In this document: one piece after another, positions 6,639-12,979 of the stretch
Position numbering within the stretch: the stretch's first letter is position 1
Layout: each line of letters opens with the position of its first letter
Assembly: GCA_910588755.1 (NCBI GenBank)
Contig: CAJUQZ010000009.1
Span: forward strand, 38,219 to 53,119
DNA: 14,901 bases
Direction of reading: 5' to 3'
Origin: an uncultured Lachnospiraceae bacterium
GTDB taxonomy: Bacteria; Bacillota; Clostridia; Lachnospirales; Lachnospiraceae
The notes under the pieces: generated by a model
Told to the model about the DNA's origin: nothing
Seen by the model: the letters and a program-made list of their open reading frames with translations, nothing else
The model's database searches: none
Translations under genes and position numbers: made by a program

Positions 6639-7898
6639 CTACTCCGCGTATTTTTTCACCAGAATACTCGCATTGTGGCCGCCAAAGCCCAGCGAATTGG
6701 AAAGCGCATACGTAAAGTCCTCGCTGTAGCTCTCCTTGCAGTAATTGAGATCCATCTCCTCCTCGCTCTCCACAAGCCCCACTGTCCGGTGGATATAGCC
6801 CTCCTGCAGTTCCTTCACACAGGCGACAAACTCAACGGCTCCTGCTGCTCCTAAGAGATGCCCCACCATCGACTTGGTGGAGTTGATCCGGATGTCCTTT
6901 GCATGTTCGCCAAACGCTAACTTGATCGCCCTTGTCTCGAACAGGTCATTGTGGTGCGTCGCTGTCCCGTGGGCGTTGATGTACGTAATCTCCTCCGGTG
7001 AGGCGCCCGCGTCCTTCACGGCATTTAGCATCGCTGTCGCCGCGCCCTCGCCGTCCTCCGCGGGCGACGTGATGTGATACGCGTCCGAAGAGCAGCCGTA
7101 CCCCACAACCTCCGCGTAGATTCTTGCGCCGCGCGCCCTGGCATGTTCCAGCTCCTCGAGCACGACAATACCTGCGCCCTCGCCCATGACAAAACCGCTC
7201 CTGTCCTTGTCAAACGGAATCGAACAGCGCGCCGGGTCCTCGCATGTCGAGAGCGCTGTCAGGGAGGAAAATCCCGCAATGCCAATCGGTGTGATCGAGC
7301 TCTCCGTCCCGCCTGCCACCATGATGTCCGCGTCGCCGTACTGAATCGTCCGGAAAGCCTCGCCGATGGAGTTGGTTCCTGTCGCGCACGCCGTCACCAC
7401 ATTGATGCTCTTGCCCTTGAGATTGAAAGCGATGCTCACATTTCCTGCCGCCATGTTGGATATCATCAGCGGAACCAGAAGCGGCGCCACCCGCGAAGGG
7501 CCTTTTTCCTCCAGCCTGGTGTGCTCCCGCTCCATCGCCTGGAGGCTTCCGATGCCGCTTCCAACAGCGCATCCTGCCCTGTAGGGATCTTCTTTTGCCA
7601 TGTCAAGCCCTGCGTCCTCGATCGCTTCCTTTGCCGCGGCAACGGCAAACTGGCAGAAAGGCTCCATTCTGCGCGCAGCTTTTTTATCCATATAGTCGGC
7701 GGCATTAAAATCCTTGACCTGTGCTGCCAGCTTGCACTTGTAATCCGCTGTATCAAAATAGGAGATTGGCCCAAAGCCGATTTTTTCCTCCTTGACGCTG
7801 TTCCAGAAGGACGCAACATCATTCCCGATCGGTGTCACGGCCCCCATGCCTGTCACTACTACTCTTCTTTTCATATCCTGCTCTTCATTCCTTTCCAT
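6639..7898 (-). CDS. fabF: Beta-ketoacyl-ACP synthase II
   Basis: The elongating condensing enzyme, 419 aa from this start. The thiolase-fold triad is visible: Cys171 in VVTACATGTNS, His310 in NAHGTATHHND and His347 in SMVGHLLGAAG. The C-terminal SNSLGFGGHNA is also typical. Two starts are possible. The ATG at 7898 has AGGA 5 nt upstream. The ATG at 7874 would give MKRRVVVTGMG, the usual family N-terminus, but has a weaker site (GAAGAG). The upstream 118-nt spacer holds a 20-bp tandem repeat array. Confidence 0.95.
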   Translation of the reverse strand: MERNEEQDMKRRVVVTGMGAVTPIGNDVASFWNSVKEEKIGFGPISYFDTADYKCKLAAQVKDFNAADYMDKKAARRMEPFCQFAVAAAKEAIEDAGLDMAKEDPYRAGCAVGSGIGSLQAMEREHTRLEEKGPSRVAPLLVPLMISNMAAGNVSIAFNLKGKSINVVTACATGTNSIGEAFRTIQYGDADIMVAGGTESSITPIGIAGFSSLTALSTCEDPARCSIPFDKDRSGFVMGEGAGIVVLEELEHARARGARIYAEVVGYGCSSDAYHITSPAEDGEGAATAMLNAVKDAGASPEEITYINAHGTATHHNDLFETRAIKLAFGEHAKDIRINSTKSMVGHLLGAAGAVEFVACVKELQEGYIHRTVGLVESEEEMDLNYCKESYSEDFTYALSNSLGFGGHNASILVKKYAE

Positions 7899-7930
7899 TG
7901 CAGTCCTGCCGTACTGTACCGTTAATGCTC

Positions 7931-8030
7931 TGACGTTTGCATGAACATACTGACATTTACACGAACATGTTCATGTTCGCGCCAACATACCAATAATTAC
8001 ATCATCATACTGGTGTTCACATCGACATGC
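7931..8030 (-). repeat. Five degenerate 20-bp tandem repeats between fabG and fabF
   Basis: The plus strand reads as five consecutive 20-mers: tgacgtttgcatgaacatac, tgacatttacacgaacatgt, tcatgttcgcgccaacatac, caataattacatcatcatac and tggtgttcacatcgacatgc. All keep an approximate TGACRTTYRC-AT-AACATAC pattern. The last unit runs into the 3' end of fabG and covers its stop codon. The period is close to two DNA helical turns. It is not a known repeat type to me; it could be a protein-binding array, an mRNA element or simply slippage debris. Confidence 0.75.
7962..7979. promoter_or_regulatory. Operator-like perfect palindrome in the fabG-fabF spacer
   Basis: CGAACATG, then TT, then CATGTTCG: a perfect 8-bp inverted repeat with a 2-bp centre, spanning units 2 and 3 of the 20-bp array. 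The centre is too short for a good RNA hairpin, so a dimeric DNA-binding protein is more plausible. It may also be a by-product of the repeats. Confidence 0.4.
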
Positions 8031-8757
8031 CTCCGTCCACGCAGATCACCTGTCCGGTGATATAATCCGAATGCCCCCCCGCCAGAAACAGGACAAGGTC
8101 CGCGATGTCCTCCGCGCTGCCCATCTTTCCAAGGGGAATCATACTGTTCATCGCTTTTTTTGCATCCTCTGTCATGTTTCTGGTCATGTCCGTGTCGATA
8201 AATCCGGGCGCGACTGCGTTGACGTTGATCCCGCGGCTTGCCAGCTCGCGCGCCACACTCTTGGTCAGACCGATCAGCCCCGCCTTCGACGCGGAATAAT
8301 TGGACTGGCCCGCGTTTCCAAGAACGCCGCTCACAGAGGAAATATTGATGATCTTCCCGCTTCTTTGTTTGATCATGGCGCGTGAGAGGTGGCGGATCAT
8401 GTTAAAGGCGCCCTTCAGGTTCGTATCGAGCACCGCGTCGTAATCCTCCTCCGACATGCGCATAATCAGGTTGTCCCTGGTGACACCTGCATTGTTCACG
8501 AGAATATCCACCTTTTTATACTGATCCAGGACCGTTTTGACAAACGCCTCACTGGACGCAAAATCAGCCACATTGCACTGCACCGCCTCCGCGCAGCCTC
8601 CGCACTGTTCAATCTCCGCGACAACCGCCTCCGCGCACGCCTTCGAACCGTTGTAGTTCACAATGACTGTCGCACCGTTTTTCGCCAGCGCAAGCGCGAT
8701 TGCTTTGCCGATGCCTCTTCCGGCACCTGTCACCAGCGCCACTTTTCCCGTTAACAT
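8017..8757 (-). CDS. fabG: 3-oxoacyl-ACP reductase FabG
   Basis: A 246-aa short-chain dehydrogenase that reduces 3-ketoacyl-ACP with NADPH. It shows the Rossmann motif TGAGRGIG near the N-terminus, NNAG at 88-91, and the catalytic set Asn113, Ser141, Tyr154 and Lys158 (YSASK). The end VDGGMSM is also typical. The ATG at 8757 overlaps the fabD stop codon (stop at 8751-8753), and GGAGG lies 7 nt upstream, so translation is likely coupled to fabD. Confidence 0.96.
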   Translation of the reverse strand: MLTGKVALVTGAGRGIGKAIALALAKNGATVIVNYNGSKACAEAVVAEIEQCGGCAEAVQCNVADFASSEAFVKTVLDQYKKVDILVNNAGVTRDNLIMRMSEEDYDAVLDTNLKGAFNMIRHLSRAMIKQRSGKIINISSVSGVLGNAGQSNYSASKAGLIGLTKSVARELASRGINVNAVAPGFIDTDMTRNMTEDAKKAMNSMIPLGKMGSAEDIADLVLFLAGGHSDYITGQVICVDGGMSM

Positions 8758-9674
8758 CCCAATTCCTCCAATACTTTATCCAGATCGGCCAGCTTATCTA
8801 TATTCAGGCATTTCACGTCCTTGTTAATCTTTTTCATAAATCCGCAAAGCGTCTTGCCCGGTCCGATTTCTACAAATGTATCCACGCCGTCCGCAATCAT
8901 TTTCTCAATCGTCTGCTGCCAGCACACTGAGTTTGACACCTGGTTTTTCAGAAGGGTTTTGATCGGCGCCGCTTCCATCACGTCAAGCGCGTCCACATTG
9001 CTGATATACGGAATCGAAGGGCTTCTAAGCGTGATGCCATACAGCTCCTTCTCCAGCTTATCCCCCGCGCCCTTTAACAGCTGTGAGTGGAAAGGCCCGC
9101 TGACTTTCAGCTGCACGCAGCGCTTTGCACCGGCATCCGAGAGCGCCTTTGCGGCCTCCGTCACCGCCGCCGCCTCGCCGGTAATCACCACCTGTCCGGG
9201 GCAATTATAGTTTGCGATTGTCACGATTCCCTTTGTCTCACGGCAGATCTCCTCAACCTTGTCGTTGTCCAGCCCGAGCACCGCAGTCATGGCGCCGCCC
9301 TCCGGATACGCCTCCTGCATGAAGATCCCGCGCTTTCTGATAATATAAAACAGATCCTTTAAATCCATGACATCCGCCGCTGCCAGCGCACCGTACTCGC
9401 CCAGGCTAAGTCCCGCCGTGATGTCGGCCCGGACGCCCTTTGATTCGAGCACTTTGAGGATTGCCACCTCGGTTGCAAGCATTGCAATCTGTGTGTACTC
9501 TGTGATGTTGAGCTTATCATTCTCCGTAAAGCAGAGCGTCTCCATGTCAAGCCCTGACACCTCGCCCGCAAGCTGATAAACCTTCTTTGCTTCCTCGTAT
9601 GTATCATAAAATTCCTTTCCCATGCCCACATACTGTGAACCTTGTCCGGGAAAAATAAATGCTGTTTTGCCCAT
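8751..9674 (-). CDS. fabD: Malonyl-CoA:ACP transacylase FabD
   Basis: A 307-aa acyltransferase that loads malonyl groups onto AcpP. The motifs are in the usual order: FPGQGSQYVGMG at the N-terminus, the nucleophile Ser90 in GLSLGEYGAL, Arg115 in the substrate-carboxylate position, and His196 in GPFHSQLL. The ATG follows AAAGG by 6 nt. It is separated from fabK by 82 nt containing a stem-loop and A/T-rich sequence, and it overlaps fabG by 7 nt. Confidence 0.95.
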   Translation of the reverse strand: MGKTAFIFPGQGSQYVGMGKEFYDTYEEAKKVYQLAGEVSGLDMETLCFTENDKLNITEYTQIAMLATEVAILKVLESKGVRADITAGLSLGEYGALAAADVMDLKDLFYIIRKRGIFMQEAYPEGGAMTAVLGLDNDKVEEICRETKGIVTIANYNCPGQVVITGEAAAVTEAAKALSDAGAKRCVQLKVSGPFHSQLLKGAGDKLEKELYGITLRSPSIPYISNVDALDVMEAAPIKTLLKNQVSNSVCWQQTIEKMIADGVDTFVEIGPGKTLCGFMKKINKDVKCLNIDKLADLDKVLEELGC

Positions 9675-9718
9675 TTTGTGCCTTTCTTCTATATTAAATA
9701 TAATTGTAAAAATGTTAA

Positions 9719-9746
9719 TGCAGCAGCCTTTCCTGTTGCTGCTGCA
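9719..9746 (-). terminator. Stem-loop between fabK and fabD (weak terminator or processing site)
   Basis: TGCAGCAGC (9719-9727) and GCTGCTGCA (9738-9746) form a perfect 9-bp stem with a 10-nt loop, starting about 10 nt after the fabK stop. The T-run that follows on the minus strand is short and offset (TTAACATTTTT), so it is at best a partial terminator. It could set relative expression of acpP-fabK against the rest of the operon. Confidence 0.55.
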
Positions 9747-9756
9747 CCCATGAAAC

Positions 9757-10686
9757 TCAATATGTTCTGTTCAGGAGCGCCATGCCCTGCTCAACGATCT
9801 CCGTTATAATGTCCCTGCAGGGCTGCTCCTTCTTCACAAGCCCGGCAATCTGCCCCGCCATAACCGTACCGTTCACCACGTCGCCCTCCACGACAGCCTT
9901 TCTAAGCGATCCGAGGGTCAGCTTTTCAAGCTCCATAAAATCCGCGCCTTCTTTTTCAAGCTTCAGATACTCTTTGGTCATTTTATTCCGAATACTTCTG
10001 ACAGGGTGTCCGGTCGTCATGCCGGTAACTGTCGAATCGATATCCTTTGCCTTGATGAGCATTGCCTTGTAGTTCTCATGTACGATGGACTCTGTCGCCG
10101 CCACAAAGCGCGTGCCGATCTGGACAGCCTCTGCGCCGAGCATCAGCGCCGCCGCAAACCCTCTGCCGTCCGCGATGCCGCCCGCCGCGATGACCGGGAT
10201 ATCCACTGCATCCACAACCTGCGGCACCAGCGTCATGGTCGTGAGCGAACCGATATGTCCGCCGCTCTCCATTCCCTCGGCCACGACTGCGTCCGCGCCG
10301 CCGCGCTGCATCAGCTTCGCCATCGCGACGCTCGCCACCACCGGAATCACCTTTACGCCTGCCTTCTTCCACATCTCCATGTACTTAGACGGGTTTCCGG
10401 CCCCGGTCGTGACGACTTTTACACCCTCATCGACAACCACCTGCGCGATCGCGTCAGCCTCGGGGTTCATCAGCATGATATTGACACCAAACGGGCGGTC
10501 TGTCGCCTCCCTGGTCTTCTGAATCTGTTCCCTGACAAACTCTGCCGGCGCGCCGCCCGCACCGATGATCCCCAGCCCGCCGGCCTTGGACACGGCCGCT
10601 GCCAGATTGTGTTCTGCAACCCATGCCATGCCGCCCTGTATGACCGGGTATTCAATTCCTAAAAGTTCTGTAATTCTTGTCTTCAT
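9757..10686 (-). CDS. fabK: Enoyl-ACP reductase II (FabK, FMN-dependent)
   Basis: A 309-aa TIM-barrel flavoprotein that completes each elongation cycle by reducing enoyl-ACP. The N-terminus (TELLGIEYPVIQGGMAWV) and the FGVNIML, TTGAGNP and AAGGIADGRG segments match FabK. The catalytic His falls at residue 144 in SGGHIG, the same number as in the pneumococcal enzyme. The ATG at 10686 lies 5 nt after GGGAG; an upstream ATG at 10698 is less well supported. The gene is 61 nt after acpP. No FabI-type reductase gene is in the window. FabK enzymes are known to be insensitive to triclosan. Confidence 0.94.
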   Translation of the reverse strand: MKTRITELLGIEYPVIQGGMAWVAEHNLAAAVSKAGGLGIIGAGGAPAEFVREQIQKTREATDRPFGVNIMLMNPEADAIAQVVVDEGVKVVTTGAGNPSKYMEMWKKAGVKVIPVVASVAMAKLMQRGGADAVVAEGMESGGHIGSLTTMTLVPQVVDAVDIPVIAAGGIADGRGFAAALMLGAEAVQIGTRFVAATESIVHENYKAMLIKAKDIDSTVTGMTTGHPVRSIRNKMTKEYLKLEKEGADFMELEKLTLGSLRKAVVEGDVVNGTVMAGQIAGLVKKEQPCRDIITEIVEQGMALLNRTY

Positions 10687-10747
10687 ACAAGCTCCCATTC
10701 ACCCGCTCATGCAGGTCTCAAATCAAGATGGTGGAATCCCTGATGAT

Positions 10748-10981
10748 TTATGCCTCTACGCCCTTATCCTGCAGATACTTGATAATCGCGCCGACTGTCG
10801 TGATCTGCTCTAAGTCCTCGGGCGGAATCTCCACGCCATACTCCTCCTGGAATGCGTCCACAAGCTCAAACAGGTCAAGCGAATCCGCGTCCAGATCCTC
10901 CTTGAAACGGGTATCCTCCGTAATCTCCACACCCTCGATATTTAACTGATCCTCGATAATCTCCTTAATCTTCTCTAACAT
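10748..10981 (-). CDS. acpP: Acyl carrier protein
   Basis: A 77-aa acidic four-helix carrier with the phosphopantetheine attachment site Ser34 in LDADSLDLFEL. It holds the growing acyl chain for all Fab enzymes. AAAGGA lies 10 nt upstream of the ATG. It is the first canonical gene of the operon, preceded by a leader of roughly 265 nt made largely of tandem repeats. Confidence 0.96.
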   Translation of the reverse strand: MLEKIKEIIEDQLNIEGVEITEDTRFKEDLDADSLDLFELVDAFQEEYGVEIPPEDLEQITTVGAIIKYLQDKGVEA

Positions 10982-11003
10982 GTTGTTTCCATCCTTTCTT
11001 TTT

Positions 11004-11234
11004 TCATTTTGACACTTTGTTGTCTTTGCCGCATCTTTGCTGTCTTAGTTGCATTTTTGTTGTCTTTGTTGCATCTCTGCCGCATCTTTGTTGTCTTTGC
11101 TGCATCTTTGCTGCCTTTGTTGCATCTCTGCCGCATCTTTGTTGATTTCTACTTACTGGTTCAATACTTTCTTTTATTTTGCGTGCCAAATATTTTGAAT
11201 TCCAAATATTTTGGTTCTCAAATATTTTGACCAT
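11004..11234 (-). other. Possible upstream ORF (76 codons) in the acpP leader
   Basis: An open frame begins at ATG 11234, inside the FabT-box array, and stops at 11004, only 22 nt before acpP. Its second half is a peptide repeat of 17 residues (QQRCGRDATKAAKMQQR, then QQRCGRDATKTTKMQLR, then QQRCGK), because the 51-nt higher-order DNA period is a multiple of three. There is no Shine-Dalgarno before ATG 11234. An internal ATG preceded by AAAGG 8 nt upstream exists in the repeats. The composition (Gln, Arg, Lys, Cys) looks like a by-product of repeats, so translation is unproven. Confidence 0.2.
11015..11144 (-). repeat. Tandem repeats in the acpP 5' leader (20-nt and 11-nt units)
   Basis: On the plus strand the units are CTTTGYTGTCTTTGYYGCAT (20 nt) at 11015, 11035, 11055, 11086 and 11106, with extra 11-nt units (CTCTGCCGCAT) at 11075 and 11126 and a partial unit at 11137. 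The 51-nt block of two 20s plus one 11 recurs, giving an identical 30-nt match between 11064-11093 and 11115-11144. In the transcript this is a purine-rich, A-rich sequence with recurring AAAGAUGC and GAGAUGC. It has few self-complementary stretches, so it should be mostly single-stranded. Confidence 0.88.
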
Positions 11235-11238
11235 CAAA
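11178..11238. promoter_or_regulatory. Array of four FabT-box-like operators at 16-bp spacing
   Basis: Four 13-bp inverted repeats of the form TTTGA-N3-TCAAA: 11226-11238 TTTGACCATCAAA (perfect arms), 11210-11222 TTTGGTTCTCAAA (one arm mismatch), 11194-11206 TTTGAATTCCAAA (one mismatch) and 11178-11190 TTTGCGTGCCAAA (two mismatches). Starts are exactly 16 bp apart. The arms agree with the palindrome reported for FabT in lactic acid bacteria. The array begins just downstream of the predicted -10 box, a repressor-like position. Confidence 0.72.
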
Positions 11239-11253
11239 GTATTTACTTGCTAC

Positions 11254-11282
11254 AGAATATACCTAACCCGCCCAATTGTCAA
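11254..11282 (-). promoter_or_regulatory. Sigma-A promoter of the fab operon
   Basis: A perfect -35 TTGACA (11282-11277), a 17-bp spacer and -10 TATTCT (11259-11254) on the minus strand. Transcription would start near 11247, directly in front of the FabT-box-like array and about 265 nt before acpP. No terminator is visible between the GH43 gene and this promoter, so read-through from upstream is possible. Confidence 0.7.
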
Positions 11283-11318
11283 CTACTTTTTCCAGAATTT
11301 TCTTGTTTTTATATTTTA

Positions 11319-12962
11319 TTAATAATTCGGTGCTTTCACGCAGACCTCCATCTCCACGCCGGCAAGTGCCGGATTGAGGTCTTCTGTCGCGGACATGCCA
11401 AACTCCGGGAAGCCGTCCTTGCGGAAATGCACCCTGCGGATTCCGTCGCACCGCAATGTCCCAGTCAGCTCAGTCTCCCCGTGATAGGCAATCATCAGAT
11501 CCCCGTCCTCGTCCCAATAAAAAGAATTGTGCCCCGGGCCATACTCCCCTTCCACAGAATAAAACGAAAGCACAGGCGCGCACCGCTTTTCCCACGCAGA
11601 TACCTGCAGCAGATCCTCATCTTCCCGCGCGGTAAGCAGGCCAAGCACATAGGTATAGCTGTTGGCGGAACCGCCGGAGTAGGTCAGGTACACTTTCCCG
11701 TCCTTCACGAGTGCGTACGGCCCCTCATTGTTGATCGTGCCGTCAACATTTTCCCAGCCATACAGCGGGCGTGAGAGCAGGACAGGATCACTCGCCAGTT
11801 TCCACGGCTCCTCCTCATTCACTTCCGCAATATAGAGCATGGAACCCGTATCCGCAGGCGTGCCGATTCCTTTTCTGTATGACCACACCATGTACGGCTG
11901 CCTCCTGGTTTTCAGATAAGTCATGTCTAGTGTGATCCCGTCCTGGGCAAGCCGGCTTCCGTCCCTTTTCGTGACGCGCACAGGCTCCTCCCAGCTGTCC
12001 GCCCTCGTGAGCGGACACCCTTTTTTGAGCCGCATCAAATGACACTGCGGTCCCCACACAGAACCGCTCACGGCAAACAGCAGATAAAGCGCCCCGCCGA
12101 TCACATGAAACTCCGGCGCCCAGAAAGTCTGCACCAGCTGGCGCCGCTCGTCCTGCGCAAGAATCAAATGCTCTGTGACATTTTCATCGAAAAGCCCGGC
12201 AACGGTATCCGCTTCCCTGACATACAGGCCGATATCATTCGTGTTGTCGTTTGTCGATGTATAGTACCATTTTCCCTCCCAGAAAAACAGCACTGGATCA
12301 CCGTACCCTCTCGCCAGCGGAAACCCAAAACGCTTGTCCTTCACCGTCCCGCGCACCCTGTATGTCCCATTTGTAGAAAAGTCAATGCCGCTCTTGTCCC
12401 ACAGCACCGGTTTGTCCGCGATAGAGCCATCGGAGTACACCGCCTTTGCCCGAATCCGGTCAAGCTCCTCACCGGAGTGCACATGAACCGACTGCGGCAC
12501 CTCGATCTGTATATTCAAGACGGGGTTCCAGTACGTCTCTGCCCGCTCAAGAATCTCACCGCTAATCTCCAGGCAGTCCCCTGCGCCTTTGCTGTCCACT
12601 TCCTCCGCCGCAATCCATCCGGCCTCCTCAAATGTAATAAAATCCTTCGTCCTCCACAGCAGGCATTTGCCCTGGCTGTCCCCGTCCGCTTCGCCGCGCT
12701 CGCTGACACGCACTGCCGCAATCCCAAAATACCCTTCCCCATCACAGAATATTCTGGGCTCTGTGACATTTTGTGGAAGCAGCGTATTGTCCGCTAAAAT
12801 CCGCGCCTTTGCAAACAAAATACCATAATTCCTGTTCATTGGCGTATACACCCTGCCGTCCCGGCTCGTCGCCATATGAACGCTGTACGCCAGACCACCG
12901 GGGTAGCAGTCCTTGTCCGGCTGCCTTGTATAAACTTTGATAAAACCTTTTTTATCGCTCAT
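11319..12962 (-). CDS. Glycoside hydrolase family 43-type protein with internal Ig-like domain
   Basis: A 547-aa protein with no signal peptide, so probably cytoplasmic. Residues 1-145 look like the first propeller blades (HMATSRDGRVYTPMN, NVTEPRIF, LLWRTKDFITFEE). Residues about 150-208 resemble a bacterial Ig-like (Big_4-type) domain (IEVPQSVHVHSG, AVYSDGS, GTYRVRGTV). From 212 on it is GH43-like: Asp222 in GYGDPVLFF, WAPEF with Glu284, an Asp in DGITLDMTYL, Glu413 in NEGPYALV, and GPGHNSF. GH43 enzymes hydrolyse beta-xylosides or alpha-L-arabinofuranosides. GAGGG-like SD sequence lies 6 nt before the ATG. It starts 17 nt after the esterase stop, so the two are co-transcribed. Substrate is inferred only. 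Confidence 0.82.
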   Translation of the reverse strand: MSDKKGFIKVYTRQPDKDCYPGGLAYSVHMATSRDGRVYTPMNRNYGILFAKARILADNTLLPQNVTEPRIFCDGEGYFGIAAVRVSERGEADGDSQGKCLLWRTKDFITFEEAGWIAAEEVDSKGAGDCLEISGEILERAETYWNPVLNIQIEVPQSVHVHSGEELDRIRAKAVYSDGSIADKPVLWDKSGIDFSTNGTYRVRGTVKDKRFGFPLARGYGDPVLFFWEGKWYYTSTNDNTNDIGLYVREADTVAGLFDENVTEHLILAQDERRQLVQTFWAPEFHVIGGALYLLFAVSGSVWGPQCHLMRLKKGCPLTRADSWEEPVRVTKRDGSRLAQDGITLDMTYLKTRRQPYMVWSYRKGIGTPADTGSMLYIAEVNEEEPWKLASDPVLLSRPLYGWENVDGTINNEGPYALVKDGKVYLTYSGGSANSYTYVLGLLTAREDEDLLQVSAWEKRCAPVLSFYSVEGEYGPGHNSFYWDEDGDLMIAYHGETELTGTLRCDGIRRVHFRKDGFPEFGMSATEDLNPALAGVEMEVCVKAPNY

Positions 12963-12979
12963 TTTCTGCCCTCATTTCC

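Noticed and set aside
7074..7925. Plus-strand open frame of 283 codons opposite fabF
   Set aside because: It is antisense to fabF, rich in Arg, His and Cys, with no ribosome binding site or motif; a shadow frame.
7962..7979. LexA (SOS) box in the fabG-fabF spacer
   Set aside because: CGAAC and GTTCG are present, but 8 bp apart instead of the 4 bp of the Bacillus-type box, and the location is inside an operon.
11015..11144. CRISPR-like array in the acpP leader
   Set aside because: Units are directly adjacent 20- and 11-nt repeats with no unique spacers, so this is a tandem repeat.
11261..11318. Terminator for the GH43 operon
   Set aside because: The stretch is A/T rich with only a trivial AGAATTTTCT symmetry and no GC-rich stem; read-through into the fab operon cannot be excluded.
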